DNA of 64,000 nucleotides. Origin: CALABS01 sp050260775. Lineage in GTDB: Bacteria; Pseudomonadota; Alphaproteobacteria; Rhodospirillales; Magnetospirillaceae. The stretch lies in assembly GCA_050260775.1 (NCBI GenBank), contig JBLNCP010000019.1, positions 62,001-126,000 of the forward strand, written 5' to 3'. Positions 9,390-17,647 of the stretch are shown here, in pieces. The first letter of the stretch is position 1. Each line of letters begins with the position of its first letter. The notes under the pieces are model-generated. The model was not told the DNA's origin. It was given only the letters and a program-made list of their open reading frames with translations, and made no database searches. The translations under genes were made by a program, and so were the position numbers.

Positions 9390-10547
9390 ATGTCCAATAC
9401 TGCCGCGGCTGCGAAGCCTGTCGACAAGGATGCTGCCAACCGCAAGGAAATCGTTCGCACCATCAAGGGGCCTGTGGTCGAGCGCCTCGTCAAGGTGATC
9501 CCCGCCCTGGCCTCGTACGAAGACGTCTACGGCACCGTCATCGCCTCTCCCGACCTGCTCTATGCCTGCGTCCAGCTGTTCCGCAACAAGCGCGAGCTGT
9601 TCCAGGACCTGCTGGTGGATGCCGCCGGCGCTCCGGTGACCGATGACGAGACGCCGCTCAAGTGCGAGCGCACGGTCAACCAGATCGTCGGCATGGTGGT
9701 GCGCTCCGGCGCCAAGGCCTATGGCGAGAAGCGCTTCGGCGCCGCCCCCAAGATCAAGCAGGTGGTGCGGCCCGAGACCAAGAGCCTGATCGACAAGCTG
9801 GCCGCCCTGGTGGGCAAGAAGTGGGAGACCGACCGGCCCAAGCAGGCGGCCTCGGCCGCCGACGATTTCTATGCCGCCATCAAGGACAATCTGGATTACG
9901 ACTGGCAGATCCCGCTGATCCCCCAGTTCGCCGAACTGCCGGTCAAGCTGATCCGCGACCTCGGCAAGGGCGTGACCACGCTGCACAATCCCGAGGGCCT
10001 TGAGGCGCTGGCCGATATCGGCCGCCACAACATGGAGCAGGCCCGCCGCATCCTGTCCGACAACATGATGCGCGAGATGCTGGACACCCAGCCGCTGGCC
10101 GCCAAGGGCATCGCCTTCCTGGGCAAGGATCGCTACCAGTTCCTGCACACCGCCGTCTACGAGAAGATGGGTGAGACCTTCTGGCAGATGTGCGTCGATT
10201 GCGAGCGCCTGGAGGCCATGGAGACCCAGAACGCGGTCGACCTGGAGAAGATGGCCGCGCACCTGCACATCATCTCGGGCACCACCATCGAGGAGATCGT
10301 GCGCAAGCTGCAGCCGCCGCAGATCCCGATCGTGCTCGACGTCGCCCGCTCCACCCTCGGCGACGAGGCCTTCGAGAAGGTGTTCGGCGTGCCGGGCAAC
10401 AAGAAGGTCACCAAGATGTTCGTCGAGAAGATCGCCCTGACCCCGCTCGATCCCTCGAAGGACCCGCTGGAGGACCTGCGCGACCGCCTGCCGGCCGTGT
10501 TCCAGGCCTACCTGCGCGATCCGGTCAGCTTCGAGAAGGGGCTGTAG
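9390..10547 (+). CDS. Conserved hypothetical protein, unrecognised
   Basis: 385 residues, no signal peptide, no membrane segment and no motif I can assign. The start has AGGGGAAGG upstream. The N-terminus is Ala/Lys-rich (AAAAKPVDKDAANRKE) and the rest is predicted mainly helical, with several charged Lys/Asp/Glu stretches. It follows the DUF2336 gene by 38 bases. I assign no function. Base composition matches the neighbours, so it looks native. Confidence 0.7.
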   Translation: MSNTAAAAKPVDKDAANRKEIVRTIKGPVVERLVKVIPALASYEDVYGTVIASPDLLYACVQLFRNKRELFQDLLVDAAGAPVTDDETPLKCERTVNQIVGMVVRSGAKAYGEKRFGAAPKIKQVVRPETKSLIDKLAALVGKKWETDRPKQAASAADDFYAAIKDNLDYDWQIPLIPQFAELPVKLIRDLGKGVTTLHNPEGLEALADIGRHNMEQARRILSDNMMREMLDTQPLAAKGIAFLGKDRYQFLHTAVYEKMGETFWQMCVDCERLEAMETQNAVDLEKMAAHLHIISGTTIEEIVRKLQPPQIPIVLDVARSTLGDEAFEKVFGVPGNKKVTKMFVEKIALTPLDPSKDPLEDLRDRLPAVFQAYLRDPVSFEKGL

Positions 10548-10548
10548 A

Positions 10549-10605
10549 GCCGGTCATTCCACCGCCGCGCCCGTACGAGAGCCCTCGCATGCGCTCGGGA
10601 TGACT
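10549..10605. repeat. Degenerate copy of extragenic palindromic repeat
   Basis: The segment begins CCGGTCATTCC and ends GCGCTCGGGATGAC, i.e. degenerate forms of the two arms of the better-preserved repeat that follows at 10615. Confidence 0.4.
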
Positions 10606-10614
10606 TTTCCCTTG

Positions 10615-10708
10615 CCGTCATCCCGACGACCAGCGGGAGGAGGGACCCCGTGTCCGTCGGTGCGCACGGCACCGCACGGAGATCCCTCGCTGTCGCTCGG
10701 GATGACGG
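10615..10708. repeat. Extragenic inverted repeat (GTCATCCCGA ... TCGGGATGAC)
   Basis: The outer arms CCGTCATCCCGA (10615-10626) and TCGGGATGACGG (10697-10708) are perfect 12-base inverse complements enclosing about 70 bases that themselves contain GAGGGACC and GGATCCCTC-like inner arms. It lies between two converging genes. This is the style of dispersed intergenic repeat seen in many alphaproteobacterial genomes. It has no coding content. Confidence 0.65.
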
Positions 10709-10727
10709 AAGATGCGGGGGAAGGCTC

Positions 10728-11678
10728 CTACGGGCTCTTCTCGCCCTTCTTCTCCATGTGCCGCCGGAAGGCGATGCAGGGGTCCTCGCGCTCGGCGCGG
10801 GGCGTGAACCACAGGGCGTCGAAGGCCTGGTCGTAGGTGGCGGGGTCGGTCTGGCCCGGTTCGACCTCGGTGAAGGCCAGCGACAGCATCCTGGCGTTGG
10901 GGGTGAGCCGGGCCAGGGCGCGCGGGACGCCGCGGTCGCTGCGGGCGTGCCCGGCCCCGGCGATCAGCACGGCCTGGCGGCCGCGGGTGATGCCGTCGGC
11001 CATCGCCTCGGCCATTGCCGCGTCGCGCGCCCGCTGGATGCGCACCATCGGCGGCACCGCGCGGTCGGGAAGCTCGCCGCAATGGCTCGCCTTGATCTCC
11101 TCGGCCATCACCGCCTGCTCGTCGGGCGACAGCGGCAGGTCGATGCCCAGCCGCGCCGCCAGGTCCGGCGATTCGCCCCGGCCCAGCGCCATGGTGTCGT
11201 CGCGCGAGAGGTTGGCGGGAACCACCGTCGCTCCGGCCGCCACCGCCGCCTCGGCGATGGGGCGGTAGCGGTCCCAGTCGCCCCAGCCGTTCTGCTTCCA
11301 GCGCAGCGCCTCGCCCAGCGCGACGGTGTCGACCGGACGATTGGCCAGGGCCTGGTCCAGCGCCTGGCGCTGGCTGGCATCGATCATCTCGAACGCGACC
11401 CAGGGGGCGCGGCCCCCGGCGGTCAGGCGACGCAGCATCCAGGCCTGCAGGGCGTGGTGGTCGGGATTGTCGTGGGTCTCGCCGAGGATCACCGCATCGG
11501 CCTTGGCGGCGCGGGCCACCAGTTCGTCGGGGCCGAGGAAACGGTGTTCGGCCGTCGACCAGATCCGTCCCGCCAGCGGATGGTCGCGGTCGAGCGGCGC
11601 CACCGCCGCCGGCGGCGCGTCGGCATGGGCGGGGAGGGCAAGCAGCATCAGGGCGGCAATTGCGGCACGAAGGCGCAT
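10728..11678 (-). CDS. ChaN family (haem/iron-regulated) exported protein
   Basis: 316 residues from the ATG at 11678, chosen because a Sec signal peptide (MRLRAAIAALMLLALPAHADA) starts there. The ChaN-family motif GETHDNPDHHALQ lies near residue 70, and a second conserved His region, GAGHARSDRGVP, near residue 245. In Campylobacter ChaN the corresponding histidine-rich surface binds haem, and family members are often iron-regulated. No lipobox is visible, so it is probably periplasmic rather than a lipoprotein. It is separated from dctM by two terminators, so it is not part of that operon. Function beyond family membership is inference. Confidence 0.8.
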   Translation of the reverse strand: MRLRAAIAALMLLALPAHADAPPAAVAPLDRDHPLAGRIWSTAEHRFLGPDELVARAAKADAVILGETHDNPDHHALQAWMLRRLTAGGRAPWVAFEMIDASQRQALDQALANRPVDTVALGEALRWKQNGWGDWDRYRPIAEAAVAAGATVVPANLSRDDTMALGRGESPDLAARLGIDLPLSPDEQAVMAEEIKASHCGELPDRAVPPMVRIQRARDAAMAEAMADGITRGRQAVLIAGAGHARSDRGVPRALARLTPNARMLSLAFTEVEPGQTDPATYDQAFDALWFTPRAEREDPCIAFRRHMEKKGEKSP

Positions 11679-11725
11679 GGGACATCCGATCGCAAGGTTC
11701 CCGCCCAATGTAGCCCGTGCCCGCC

Positions 11726-11758
11726 AAAAGAAAAGGCCGGCCACCTGGGGGTGGCCGC
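11726..11758 (-). terminator. Second tandem intrinsic terminator after dctM
   Basis: Read on the minus strand, a GGCCACC/GGTGGCC stem (11739-11756) is followed by a T-run (the AAAAGAAAA at 11726-11734). It repeats the AAAAGAAAAGGCCGGCC block of the terminator nearer dctM. Confidence 0.7.
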
Positions 11759-11778
11759 CGGGGCGTAGCCCCTAGGGG

Positions 11779-11814
11779 AAAAAGAAAAGGCCGGCCCCCG
11801 GGGGGTGGCCGGCC
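11779..11814 (-). terminator. Intrinsic terminator of the dctPQM operon
   Basis: On the minus strand a strong GGCCGGCC...GGCCGGCC stem with a C/G-rich inner helix (11789-11814) is followed by TTTTCTTTTT (11779-11788). It lies 21 bases past the dctM stop. Confidence 0.85.
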
Positions 11815-11834
11815 GGATTGGGGCGCGGTCGTCG

Positions 11835-13118
11835 CTACATCATGCCCAGCGTCTTGGGCAGCCACAGCGAGATGGCGGGGATGTAGGTCACCATGATCAG
11901 GAACACCACCATGGTGATCAGCCACGGCATCACCGCGATGGTGAGTTCCGTGATGCCCATGCGGGTGATGCCCGAGGCGACGTAGAGGTTGAGGCCCACC
12001 GGGGGGTGGCACATGCCGACCTCCATGTTGACGGTGACCAGGATGCCGAAATGGATCGGGTCGATGCCGAGCTTCATGGCCACCGGGAACAGGATGGGCG
12101 CCATGATCAGCACGATCGACGACGGCTCCATGAAGTTGCCGGCCGCCAGCAACAGCACGTTGACCACCAGCAGGAAGGCGATGGCCCCCAGGTCCTTGGC
12201 GACGATCCAGTCGGCGATGGCCTGCGGGATGTTCTCGTTGGTCAGCACGAACGAGAACAGCACCGCGTTGGTGATGATGTAGAGCAGCATCGCCGACATA
12301 CTGGCCGAGGACAGCAGGATGCGCGGCACCGCCTTCAGCGGCATGTCCTTGTAGACGAAGATGGCGATGAAGAAGGCGTAGACGGCGCTCATGGCGGCGG
12401 CCTCGGTCGGCGTGAACACGCCGGTGTAGATGCCGCCGATCACGATGACGATCAGCGCCAGGCCCCAGATCGCTTCCCTGAAGGTGCGCAGCCGCTCGGC
12501 CCAGCTTGAGGGAGCCATGCGCGGGTAGTCGTTCTTGCGCGCCAGGAACCAGGTGATGCCGCCCAGCATCGAGGCCAGCATCAGGCCGGGGATGACGCCG
12601 GCCATGAACAGCGCACCGACCGAGGAGTTGGTGGCGACCGCATACATCACCATCACCAGGGACGGCGGGATCAGGATGCCGAGCGCGCCCGAGGTGGTGA
12701 TGACGCCGGCGCCGAAGCGGCTGGGGAAGCCCTGCTTGACCATGGCGGGCAGGATGATCGAGCCGATGGCCACCACGGTGGCGGGCGACGATCCCGACAC
12801 GGCGGCGAACAGGGCGCAGGCCATGACGCCGGCCAGGCCGAGGCCGCCGTACCAGTGGCCGACCATGGCGGTGGCGAAGTTGATCATGCGCCGGGCCACG
12901 CCGCCGTGGGTGAGGAAGTTGCCGGCCAGGATGAAGAACGGGATCGCCATGATCTCGAACTTCTCGATGCCGGTGAACAGCTTCAGCGCCACCGATTCGA
13001 TCGGCACCTGGGTCATGGTGAACAGGAAGGTCAGCACCGTCAGGCCCAGCGAGATCGAGATGGGCATGCCGGTCAGCATCAGGGCGAGCAGCAGACCGAA
13101 GATGACGAAGGCGCTCAT
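11835..13118 (-). CDS. dctM: TRAP C4-dicarboxylate transporter large permease DctM
   Basis: 427 residues, the usual DctM length, with about twelve membrane segments. Family hallmarks include the N-terminal LLALMLTGMPISISLGL, FFILAGNFLTHGGVARRM near residue 80, and GTSPATV-like SGSSPATVVAIGSI near residue 110. It is the ion-coupled channel subunit of the TRAP transporter and works with DctQ and the DctP receptor. The start overlaps the dctQ stop by ATGA. Confidence 0.95.
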   Translation of the reverse strand: MSAFVIFGLLLALMLTGMPISISLGLTVLTFLFTMTQVPIESVALKLFTGIEKFEIMAIPFFILAGNFLTHGGVARRMINFATAMVGHWYGGLGLAGVMACALFAAVSGSSPATVVAIGSIILPAMVKQGFPSRFGAGVITTSGALGILIPPSLVMVMYAVATNSSVGALFMAGVIPGLMLASMLGGITWFLARKNDYPRMAPSSWAERLRTFREAIWGLALIVIVIGGIYTGVFTPTEAAAMSAVYAFFIAIFVYKDMPLKAVPRILLSSASMSAMLLYIITNAVLFSFVLTNENIPQAIADWIVAKDLGAIAFLLVVNVLLLAAGNFMEPSSIVLIMAPILFPVAMKLGIDPIHFGILVTVNMEVGMCHPPVGLNLYVASGITRMGITELTIAVMPWLITMVVFLIMVTYIPAISLWLPKTLGMM

Positions 13119-13855
13119 GTCCGGTCCTCCTTGGCCTTGGCGGAGGCGTCGCCGCCTTCCCAGTCGCCCGTCTTGGCGTCCTTCAGGCTGTTGTCGCGGC
13201 CGTCCAGGGTGGGATCCCCCCCTTCGCGGCCCTCGTGGTGGGCGATGTCCTTGGGATGCAGCGCGTCGTCCATCTCATACCAGTTGATGTCCTGGGCCTT
13301 GCGCTGGGCGTCCTTGGTGTCTTCCTCCAGGCCTTCCACATGACCGTGGTCGTGATGGGGGAGCTCGCCGGTGCGCATGAACGCCCAGCACACCTGCAGG
13401 AAGCGGAAGCACATGAGGTACGAGCCCCCCGGCACCGCCGCGTAGACGATCCACATGGGCACTTCGAGGTCGGCCGAGGTCGAGGAGGTCTCGGCAACCT
13501 GCAGGACGAAGTGGAGACCGAGGGTGCCGACGACGCCGGTGAACAGGGCGCCGGCCAGCAGGCCGAAGACGATGAACTTGCCGCGGGCGCGGGGCTCCAG
13601 GCGGTTGATCATGACGTCGACGCCGACGTGGATGCCGGTGCGCACGCCGTAGGCGGCGCCGAACTTGGCCATCCACACGAACATGTAGATGCACAATTCC
13701 TGCGCCCACGAGAAGTCGAGGTGTCCGACGAGGGGGTAGAGCAGGGGCACGCCGGCGGCGTAGCGGTGGAGCACGGCGACGAAGATGATGACCGTCGCCG
13801 CGGCCATGAGGAAGGCGATCAGCGCTTCCTCGAAATGGTCGAGGACTCTAAGCAT
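13115..13855 (-). CDS. dctQ: TRAP transporter small permease DctQ with long acidic tail
   Basis: 246 residues from the ATG at 13855 (GGAG five bases upstream; an in-frame GTG fifteen bases earlier is less likely). Residues 1-165 carry the four helices of DctQ, including WAQELCIYMFVWMAKFGAAYG. The last 80 or so residues are hydrophilic and rich in Asp, Glu, Lys and His (HHDHGHVEGLEEDTKDAQRK), longer than in most DctQ proteins and probably cytoplasmic and disordered. It bridges receptor and channel in the family. It sits between dctP and dctM. Confidence 0.9.
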   Translation of the reverse strand: MLRVLDHFEEALIAFLMAAATVIIFVAVLHRYAAGVPLLYPLVGHLDFSWAQELCIYMFVWMAKFGAAYGVRTGIHVGVDVMINRLEPRARGKFIVFGLLAGALFTGVVGTLGLHFVLQVAETSSTSADLEVPMWIVYAAVPGGSYLMCFRFLQVCWAFMRTGELPHHDHGHVEGLEEDTKDAQRKAQDINWYEMDDALHPKDIAHHEGREGGDPTLDGRDNSLKDAKTGDWEGGDASAKAKEDRT

Positions 13856-13921
13856 GGAGGCTCCGCACACGTTGGCGGGAGCGTTCCCGGGGAACGCTCC
13901 CGCCGGCCCGGGAAAACTGGA

Positions 13922-14935
13922 TCAGTACTTGAAGCCGAACTTCTCGGCTTCCTTGTAGATGGACTGGATCAAATCCTTACCCACCCGGCTCTCCATCTCC
14001 TTGTGGACGGGCAGCAGCGCCTTCTTCCACTGGTCGAGCTCGGCATCGGTCAGGGTGTAGAACTCGGTCTTGCCCGAGGCCTTCATCGCGGCCAGCGCCT
14101 GGTCGTTCTCTTCCTGGGCGATGGTGTTGGCGTACTTGGTCGCCTCGTTCATGGCGCCTTCCAGGGTGGCGCGGACGTCATCCGGCAGGCCTTCCCAGAA
14201 CTTCTTGTTCACGATCACCGCATAGCCGAGGTAGCCATGGTTGGAGATGGTGGCGTGCTTCTGCACCTCGTGCATCTTCTGGGTGTACATGTTCGAGGGC
14301 GGGTTCTCGGTGCCGTCGACGACGCCGGTCTGCAGGCCCTGGTACACTTCCGAGAAGGCCATCACCTGCGGCAGGGCGCCGAGCGCGCGCATCTGGGCGT
14401 CCAGGACCTTGGACGACTGGATGCGCATCTTCAGGCCCTTGAAGTCGGCGGGCACGTGGAGCGGCCGGTTGGCGCTCATGATCTTGAAGCCGTTGTCCCA
14501 ATAGGCGAGGCCGACGATGCCCTTGCTCTCCAGCTTCTTGAGCAGGCCGCGGCCGACGGACCCTTCGGTGACGGCGCGCAGCACGTCCTTGGACGGGAAG
14601 ATGTAGGGCAGGTCGAAGACCTCGAATTCCTTGACCCCGAGCGGACCGAACTTGGCGAGCGACGGCGCCAGCATCTGGACGGCGCCCAGCTGCAGCGCAT
14701 CGAGCTCTTCCTTGTCCTTGTAGAGCTGGCTGTTGGGATAGACCTCGACCTTGACGCGCCCCTTGGTGCGCTCCTCGGCCAGCCGCTTGAACATCTCGGC
14801 CGCCTTGCCCTTGGGGGTGTCGGGGGCGACGACGTGGCTGAACTTGATCACGATCGGCTGGGCCTGCTGGGCCATCGCCGATCCGGCGGCGAGGCAGCCG
14901 GCAATAACGCAGCCGAGCAACTTTGTAAGCTTCAT
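13922..14935 (-). CDS. dctP: TRAP transporter C4-dicarboxylate-binding receptor DctP
   Basis: 337 residues from the ATG at 14935, preceded by GGGAGGAACAACA. It has a Sec signal peptide (about residues 1-23, cleavage at AMAQQ). The mature start IVIKFSHVVAPDTPKGKAA and the conserved MRIQSSKVLDAQM segment, which holds the ligand-carboxylate-binding Arg of TRAP receptors, are typical of DctP. It binds malate, succinate or fumarate in close relatives; the exact ligand here is inferred. It is the first gene of dctPQM, divergent from the dctS-like kinase. Confidence 0.92.
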   Translation of the reverse strand: MKLTKLLGCVIAGCLAAGSAMAQQAQPIVIKFSHVVAPDTPKGKAAEMFKRLAEERTKGRVKVEVYPNSQLYKDKEELDALQLGAVQMLAPSLAKFGPLGVKEFEVFDLPYIFPSKDVLRAVTEGSVGRGLLKKLESKGIVGLAYWDNGFKIMSANRPLHVPADFKGLKMRIQSSKVLDAQMRALGALPQVMAFSEVYQGLQTGVVDGTENPPSNMYTQKMHEVQKHATISNHGYLGYAVIVNKKFWEGLPDDVRATLEGAMNEATKYANTIAQEENDQALAAMKASGKTEFYTLTDAELDQWKKALLPVHKEMESRVGKDLIQSIYKEAEKFGFKY

Positions 14936-14973
14936 TGTTGTTCCTCCCGATTGAATTAGATAAGGCTTCATTT

Positions 14974-14998
14974 AGGCGATTGTTCGAAAATTTCGCCT
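14974..14998. promoter_or_regulatory. Inverted repeat in dctP/dctS divergent promoter region
   Basis: AGGCGA (14974-14979) and TCGCCT (14993-14998) are perfect inverse complements 13 bases apart in the only A+T-rich part of the 157-base region between dctP and dctS. The position fits a binding site for the adjacent DctR-type regulator, which is inference. Confidence 0.4.
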
Positions 14999-15092
14999 CA
15001 TCGGCTATTGTGGGAATCCGAATAACCTTGCAACAGCGGCCCCGCTCTGCGGATAGTTCCGTCCGGCGCGGATGAGGTGAAACGCGGCGCGG

Positions 15093-17039
15093 ATGAACAT
15101 CGTGAAGGTATTCCCGAGCCGGTCGGCATTCCAGATCATGCCCATCATCGCGATGGCGATGGTGGTGATGCTGCTGGGGGCACTGCTTTGGGTCCTCCAT
15201 CGTAACGAGGTGGAGGACGAAGGCTACACGCTGATCAAGGACATCCTTTGGGTGGAGCAGAACCTCCACTTCCATCTGACCTCGGCCGAGGAAAAGCTGG
15301 AGTATTTGGCCGACCAGATGCCGGGCAGGGATGGGCTGCAGTCCTTCGACGCCCAGGCGCACGTGCTGCTGGCGGGCAACCAGGAGCTCCAGCGCATCCT
15401 GCTGCGTGACGCCGAGGGCCGGCTGGTGGCGGCGGTGCCGCCGACCGACGAAACCGACGATCCGGCGCAATGGATGCCCACCTTCCAGATGGCGCGCGGC
15501 CTGGGGCGGGCGTCGTGGACGCCGGCGCTGGCCAGCGGCGGCCACGGGGCGGTCTTGCAGGTTCACGTCCCCATATTCCGCGGCCGCCAGTTCGCCGGCA
15601 TGGTGGTCGGCGTGGTCGCCATCGATGCCCTGCTCACCCACGACGTGCCGTGGTGGGTGGCCCAGAAGTACCGGATCGAGATCGTCGACGGGAACGGCGC
15701 CACCCTGGCGGCCAAGACGGCGGTGGCCCCGGCCGAACCCGGTCCCAGCCATCAGGTGCGGCTCGAGCCTCCCGGGCACGACATCGCCGTGGTCGCCACG
15801 ATCTACCGCAGCGGTACCAACCTGGCCCGCAATCTGCTGGCGGCCTCCATCTTCGCCCTGGCGGTGGTGGCGATTTCCAGCCTGTGGGGCCTGCGCCGCC
15901 ACATGCGCCGCCGGCTGCAGGCCGAGATGGCGCTGCGGCAGGAGCACACCTTCCGCAAGGCGATGGAGGATTCGCTTACCGTCGGCATGCGCGCCCGCGA
16001 CCTCGAGGGCCGCATCACCTACGTCAATCCCGCCTTCTGCCGCATGGTCGGCTGGTCCGAGGAGGAACTGGTCGGGATCGGTCCGCCGATGCCCTACTGG
16101 CTGCCCGAGGAACTGGACCACACCATGGAGATGCACCGCCGGGTTCTGGCCGGTGCCGCTCCGGCGGACGGCTTCGAGATGCAGTTCCGGCGCAAGAACG
16201 GCGAGCGCTTCTGGGCCCTGGTCTACGAGGCGCCGCTGATCGATGCCGGCGGGCGCCACAGCGGCTGGATGGCCTCGGTCCTCGACATCACCGAGCGCAA
16301 GCGCACCGAGGAGATGGCGCGGCTGCAGCAGGAGAAGCTGCAGCGCACCGCCCGCCTGATCACCATGGGCGAGATGGCGTCCACGCTGGCGCACGAACTG
16401 AACCAGCCGCTGTCGGCCATCGCCAGCTACACCACCGGGTGCCTCAACCGGCTCGGCTCCGGCGCCTACACCCGCGAGGAGCTGGAGCAGGCCCTGTCCA
16501 AGCTGGGGCTGCAGGCGCAGCGGGCCGGCACCATCATCCGGCGCGTCCATGATTTCGTCCGCAAGTCCGAGCCCAAGCTGCAGGTCTGCGACATCAACGA
16601 GGTCCTGCGCGACACCATGGGCTTCGTCGAGGCCGATGCCCGCAAGAGAGGGGTGTCGCTGAGCCTGCATCCGGCGCCGGCCGACCCGAGGGTGCGTGCC
16701 GACCGGATCCTGATCGAGCAGGTGCTGCTCAACCTCGCCCGCAACGGCATCGACGCCATGGCGGGAACGCCGGCGCAGGAGCGCCGCCTCGACGTCTCGA
16801 TCGCCTGCCGCGAGGGCGCGGTGGTCGTGGCGGTGGCCGACCGCGGCCACGGCGTCGATCCCGACATCGCCGCCAACCTGTTCCAGCCCTTCTTCACCAC
16901 CAAGGACGAGGGTATGGGCATGGGGCTCAACATCTGCCGGTCGATCATCGAGTTCCATCAGGGGCGCCTGTGGTTCGAACCCAATCCGGGGGGCGGCAGC
17001 GTCTTCCAGTTCTCGTTGCCGCTAGAGGAGGGGGCATGA
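15093..17039 (+). CDS. dctS: DctS-like C4-dicarboxylate sensor histidine kinase
   Basis: 648 residues. Membrane helix 1 covers about residues 15-35 and helix 2 about 247-265, flanking a 210-residue periplasmic sensor. A PAS domain follows (about 291-405, VNPAFCRMVGWSEEELVGIG), then HisKA (His434 in LAHELNQPLSAI) and HATPase_c (NLARNGIDAMAG, DRGHGV, MGMGLNICRSI). The architecture and position divergent from dctP match DctS of the Rhodobacter capsulatus DctS/DctR system. The ATGA overlap with the regulator gene couples the pair. It probably senses external C4-dicarboxylate and controls dctPQM. Confidence 0.88.
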   Translation: MNIVKVFPSRSAFQIMPIIAMAMVVMLLGALLWVLHRNEVEDEGYTLIKDILWVEQNLHFHLTSAEEKLEYLADQMPGRDGLQSFDAQAHVLLAGNQELQRILLRDAEGRLVAAVPPTDETDDPAQWMPTFQMARGLGRASWTPALASGGHGAVLQVHVPIFRGRQFAGMVVGVVAIDALLTHDVPWWVAQKYRIEIVDGNGATLAAKTAVAPAEPGPSHQVRLEPPGHDIAVVATIYRSGTNLARNLLAASIFALAVVAISSLWGLRRHMRRRLQAEMALRQEHTFRKAMEDSLTVGMRARDLEGRITYVNPAFCRMVGWSEEELVGIGPPMPYWLPEELDHTMEMHRRVLAGAAPADGFEMQFRRKNGERFWALVYEAPLIDAGGRHSGWMASVLDITERKRTEEMARLQQEKLQRTARLITMGEMASTLAHELNQPLSAIASYTTGCLNRLGSGAYTREELEQALSKLGLQAQRAGTIIRRVHDFVRKSEPKLQVCDINEVLRDTMGFVEADARKRGVSLSLHPAPADPRVRADRILIEQVLLNLARNGIDAMAGTPAQERRLDVSIACREGAVVVAVADRGHGVDPDIAANLFQPFFTTKDEGMGMGLNICRSIIEFHQGRLWFEPNPGGGSVFQFSLPLEEGA

Positions 17040-17647
17040 GCCTCGGCACCGTCTTTATCGTCGACGACGACGAAGCCATCCGCGATGCGCTGGCATGGCT
17101 GTTCGAATCGCGGGGTGTGACTGCCCGCACCTTCCGCTCCGCCGAGGCTTTCCTCGCCGAATGGGGGCCGGAACTCACCGGCTGCCTGCTGCTCGATATC
17201 CGCATGGAGGGCATGAGCGGCCTCGACCTGTTCGACCGGCTGCGCGAAATGGGCTGCGGCTCACCCACCATCTTCCTGACCGGCCACGGCGACGTGCCGA
17301 TGGCCGTGTCCGCGCTGAAGAAGGGGGCGCGGGACTTCGTCGAGAAGCCGTTCAACGACAACGACCTCGTCGACCGGGTGATCGAGGCCCTGGCCTGGGA
17401 GGTGCGCCGCCGCGCCGAAGCCGCCGACCAGGCCTCGGTGGCGGCGCGGCTGGCCTGCCTCAGTCAGCGCGAGCGCCAGGTGATGGAGCGTGTCCTGGCC
17501 GGCAAACTCAACAAGGTGATCGCCGACGACCTCGGCATCACCATGCGCACGGTCGAGGTCCACCGCGCCCACGTCTTCGAGAAGATGGGGGTGAAGACCG
17601 CGGTGGAACTCGCCCAGCTCCTGTCGGGATTCAAGGCCGAGACATGA
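17036..17647 (+). CDS. dctR: DctR-like response regulator (FixJ/LuxR type)
   Basis: 203 residues. The receiver domain has Asp54 as phospho-acceptor (LLLDIRMEGMSG) and the acidic pocket DDDE near residue 10. Lys in VEKPFND completes the active site. The C-terminal LuxR/FixJ helix-turn-helix runs about 138-203 (SQRERQVMERVLAGKLNKVI). It overlaps dctS by ATGA and the next kinase gene by ATGA. By analogy with Rhodobacter capsulatus DctR it should activate dctPQM; direct evidence is lacking. Confidence 0.88.
   Translation: MSLGTVFIVDDDEAIRDALAWLFESRGVTARTFRSAEAFLAEWGPELTGCLLLDIRMEGMSGLDLFDRLREMGCGSPTIFLTGHGDVPMAVSALKKGARDFVEKPFNDNDLVDRVIEALAWEVRRRAEAADQASVAARLACLSQRERQVMERVLAGKLNKVIADDLGITMRTVEVHRAHVFEKMGVKTAVELAQLLSGFKAET

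Noticed and set aside
14178..16958. Long open minus-strand frame opposite the dctS-like kinase and into dctP
   Set aside because: Same antisense effect. It runs out of frame through dctP and the product is low-complexity.
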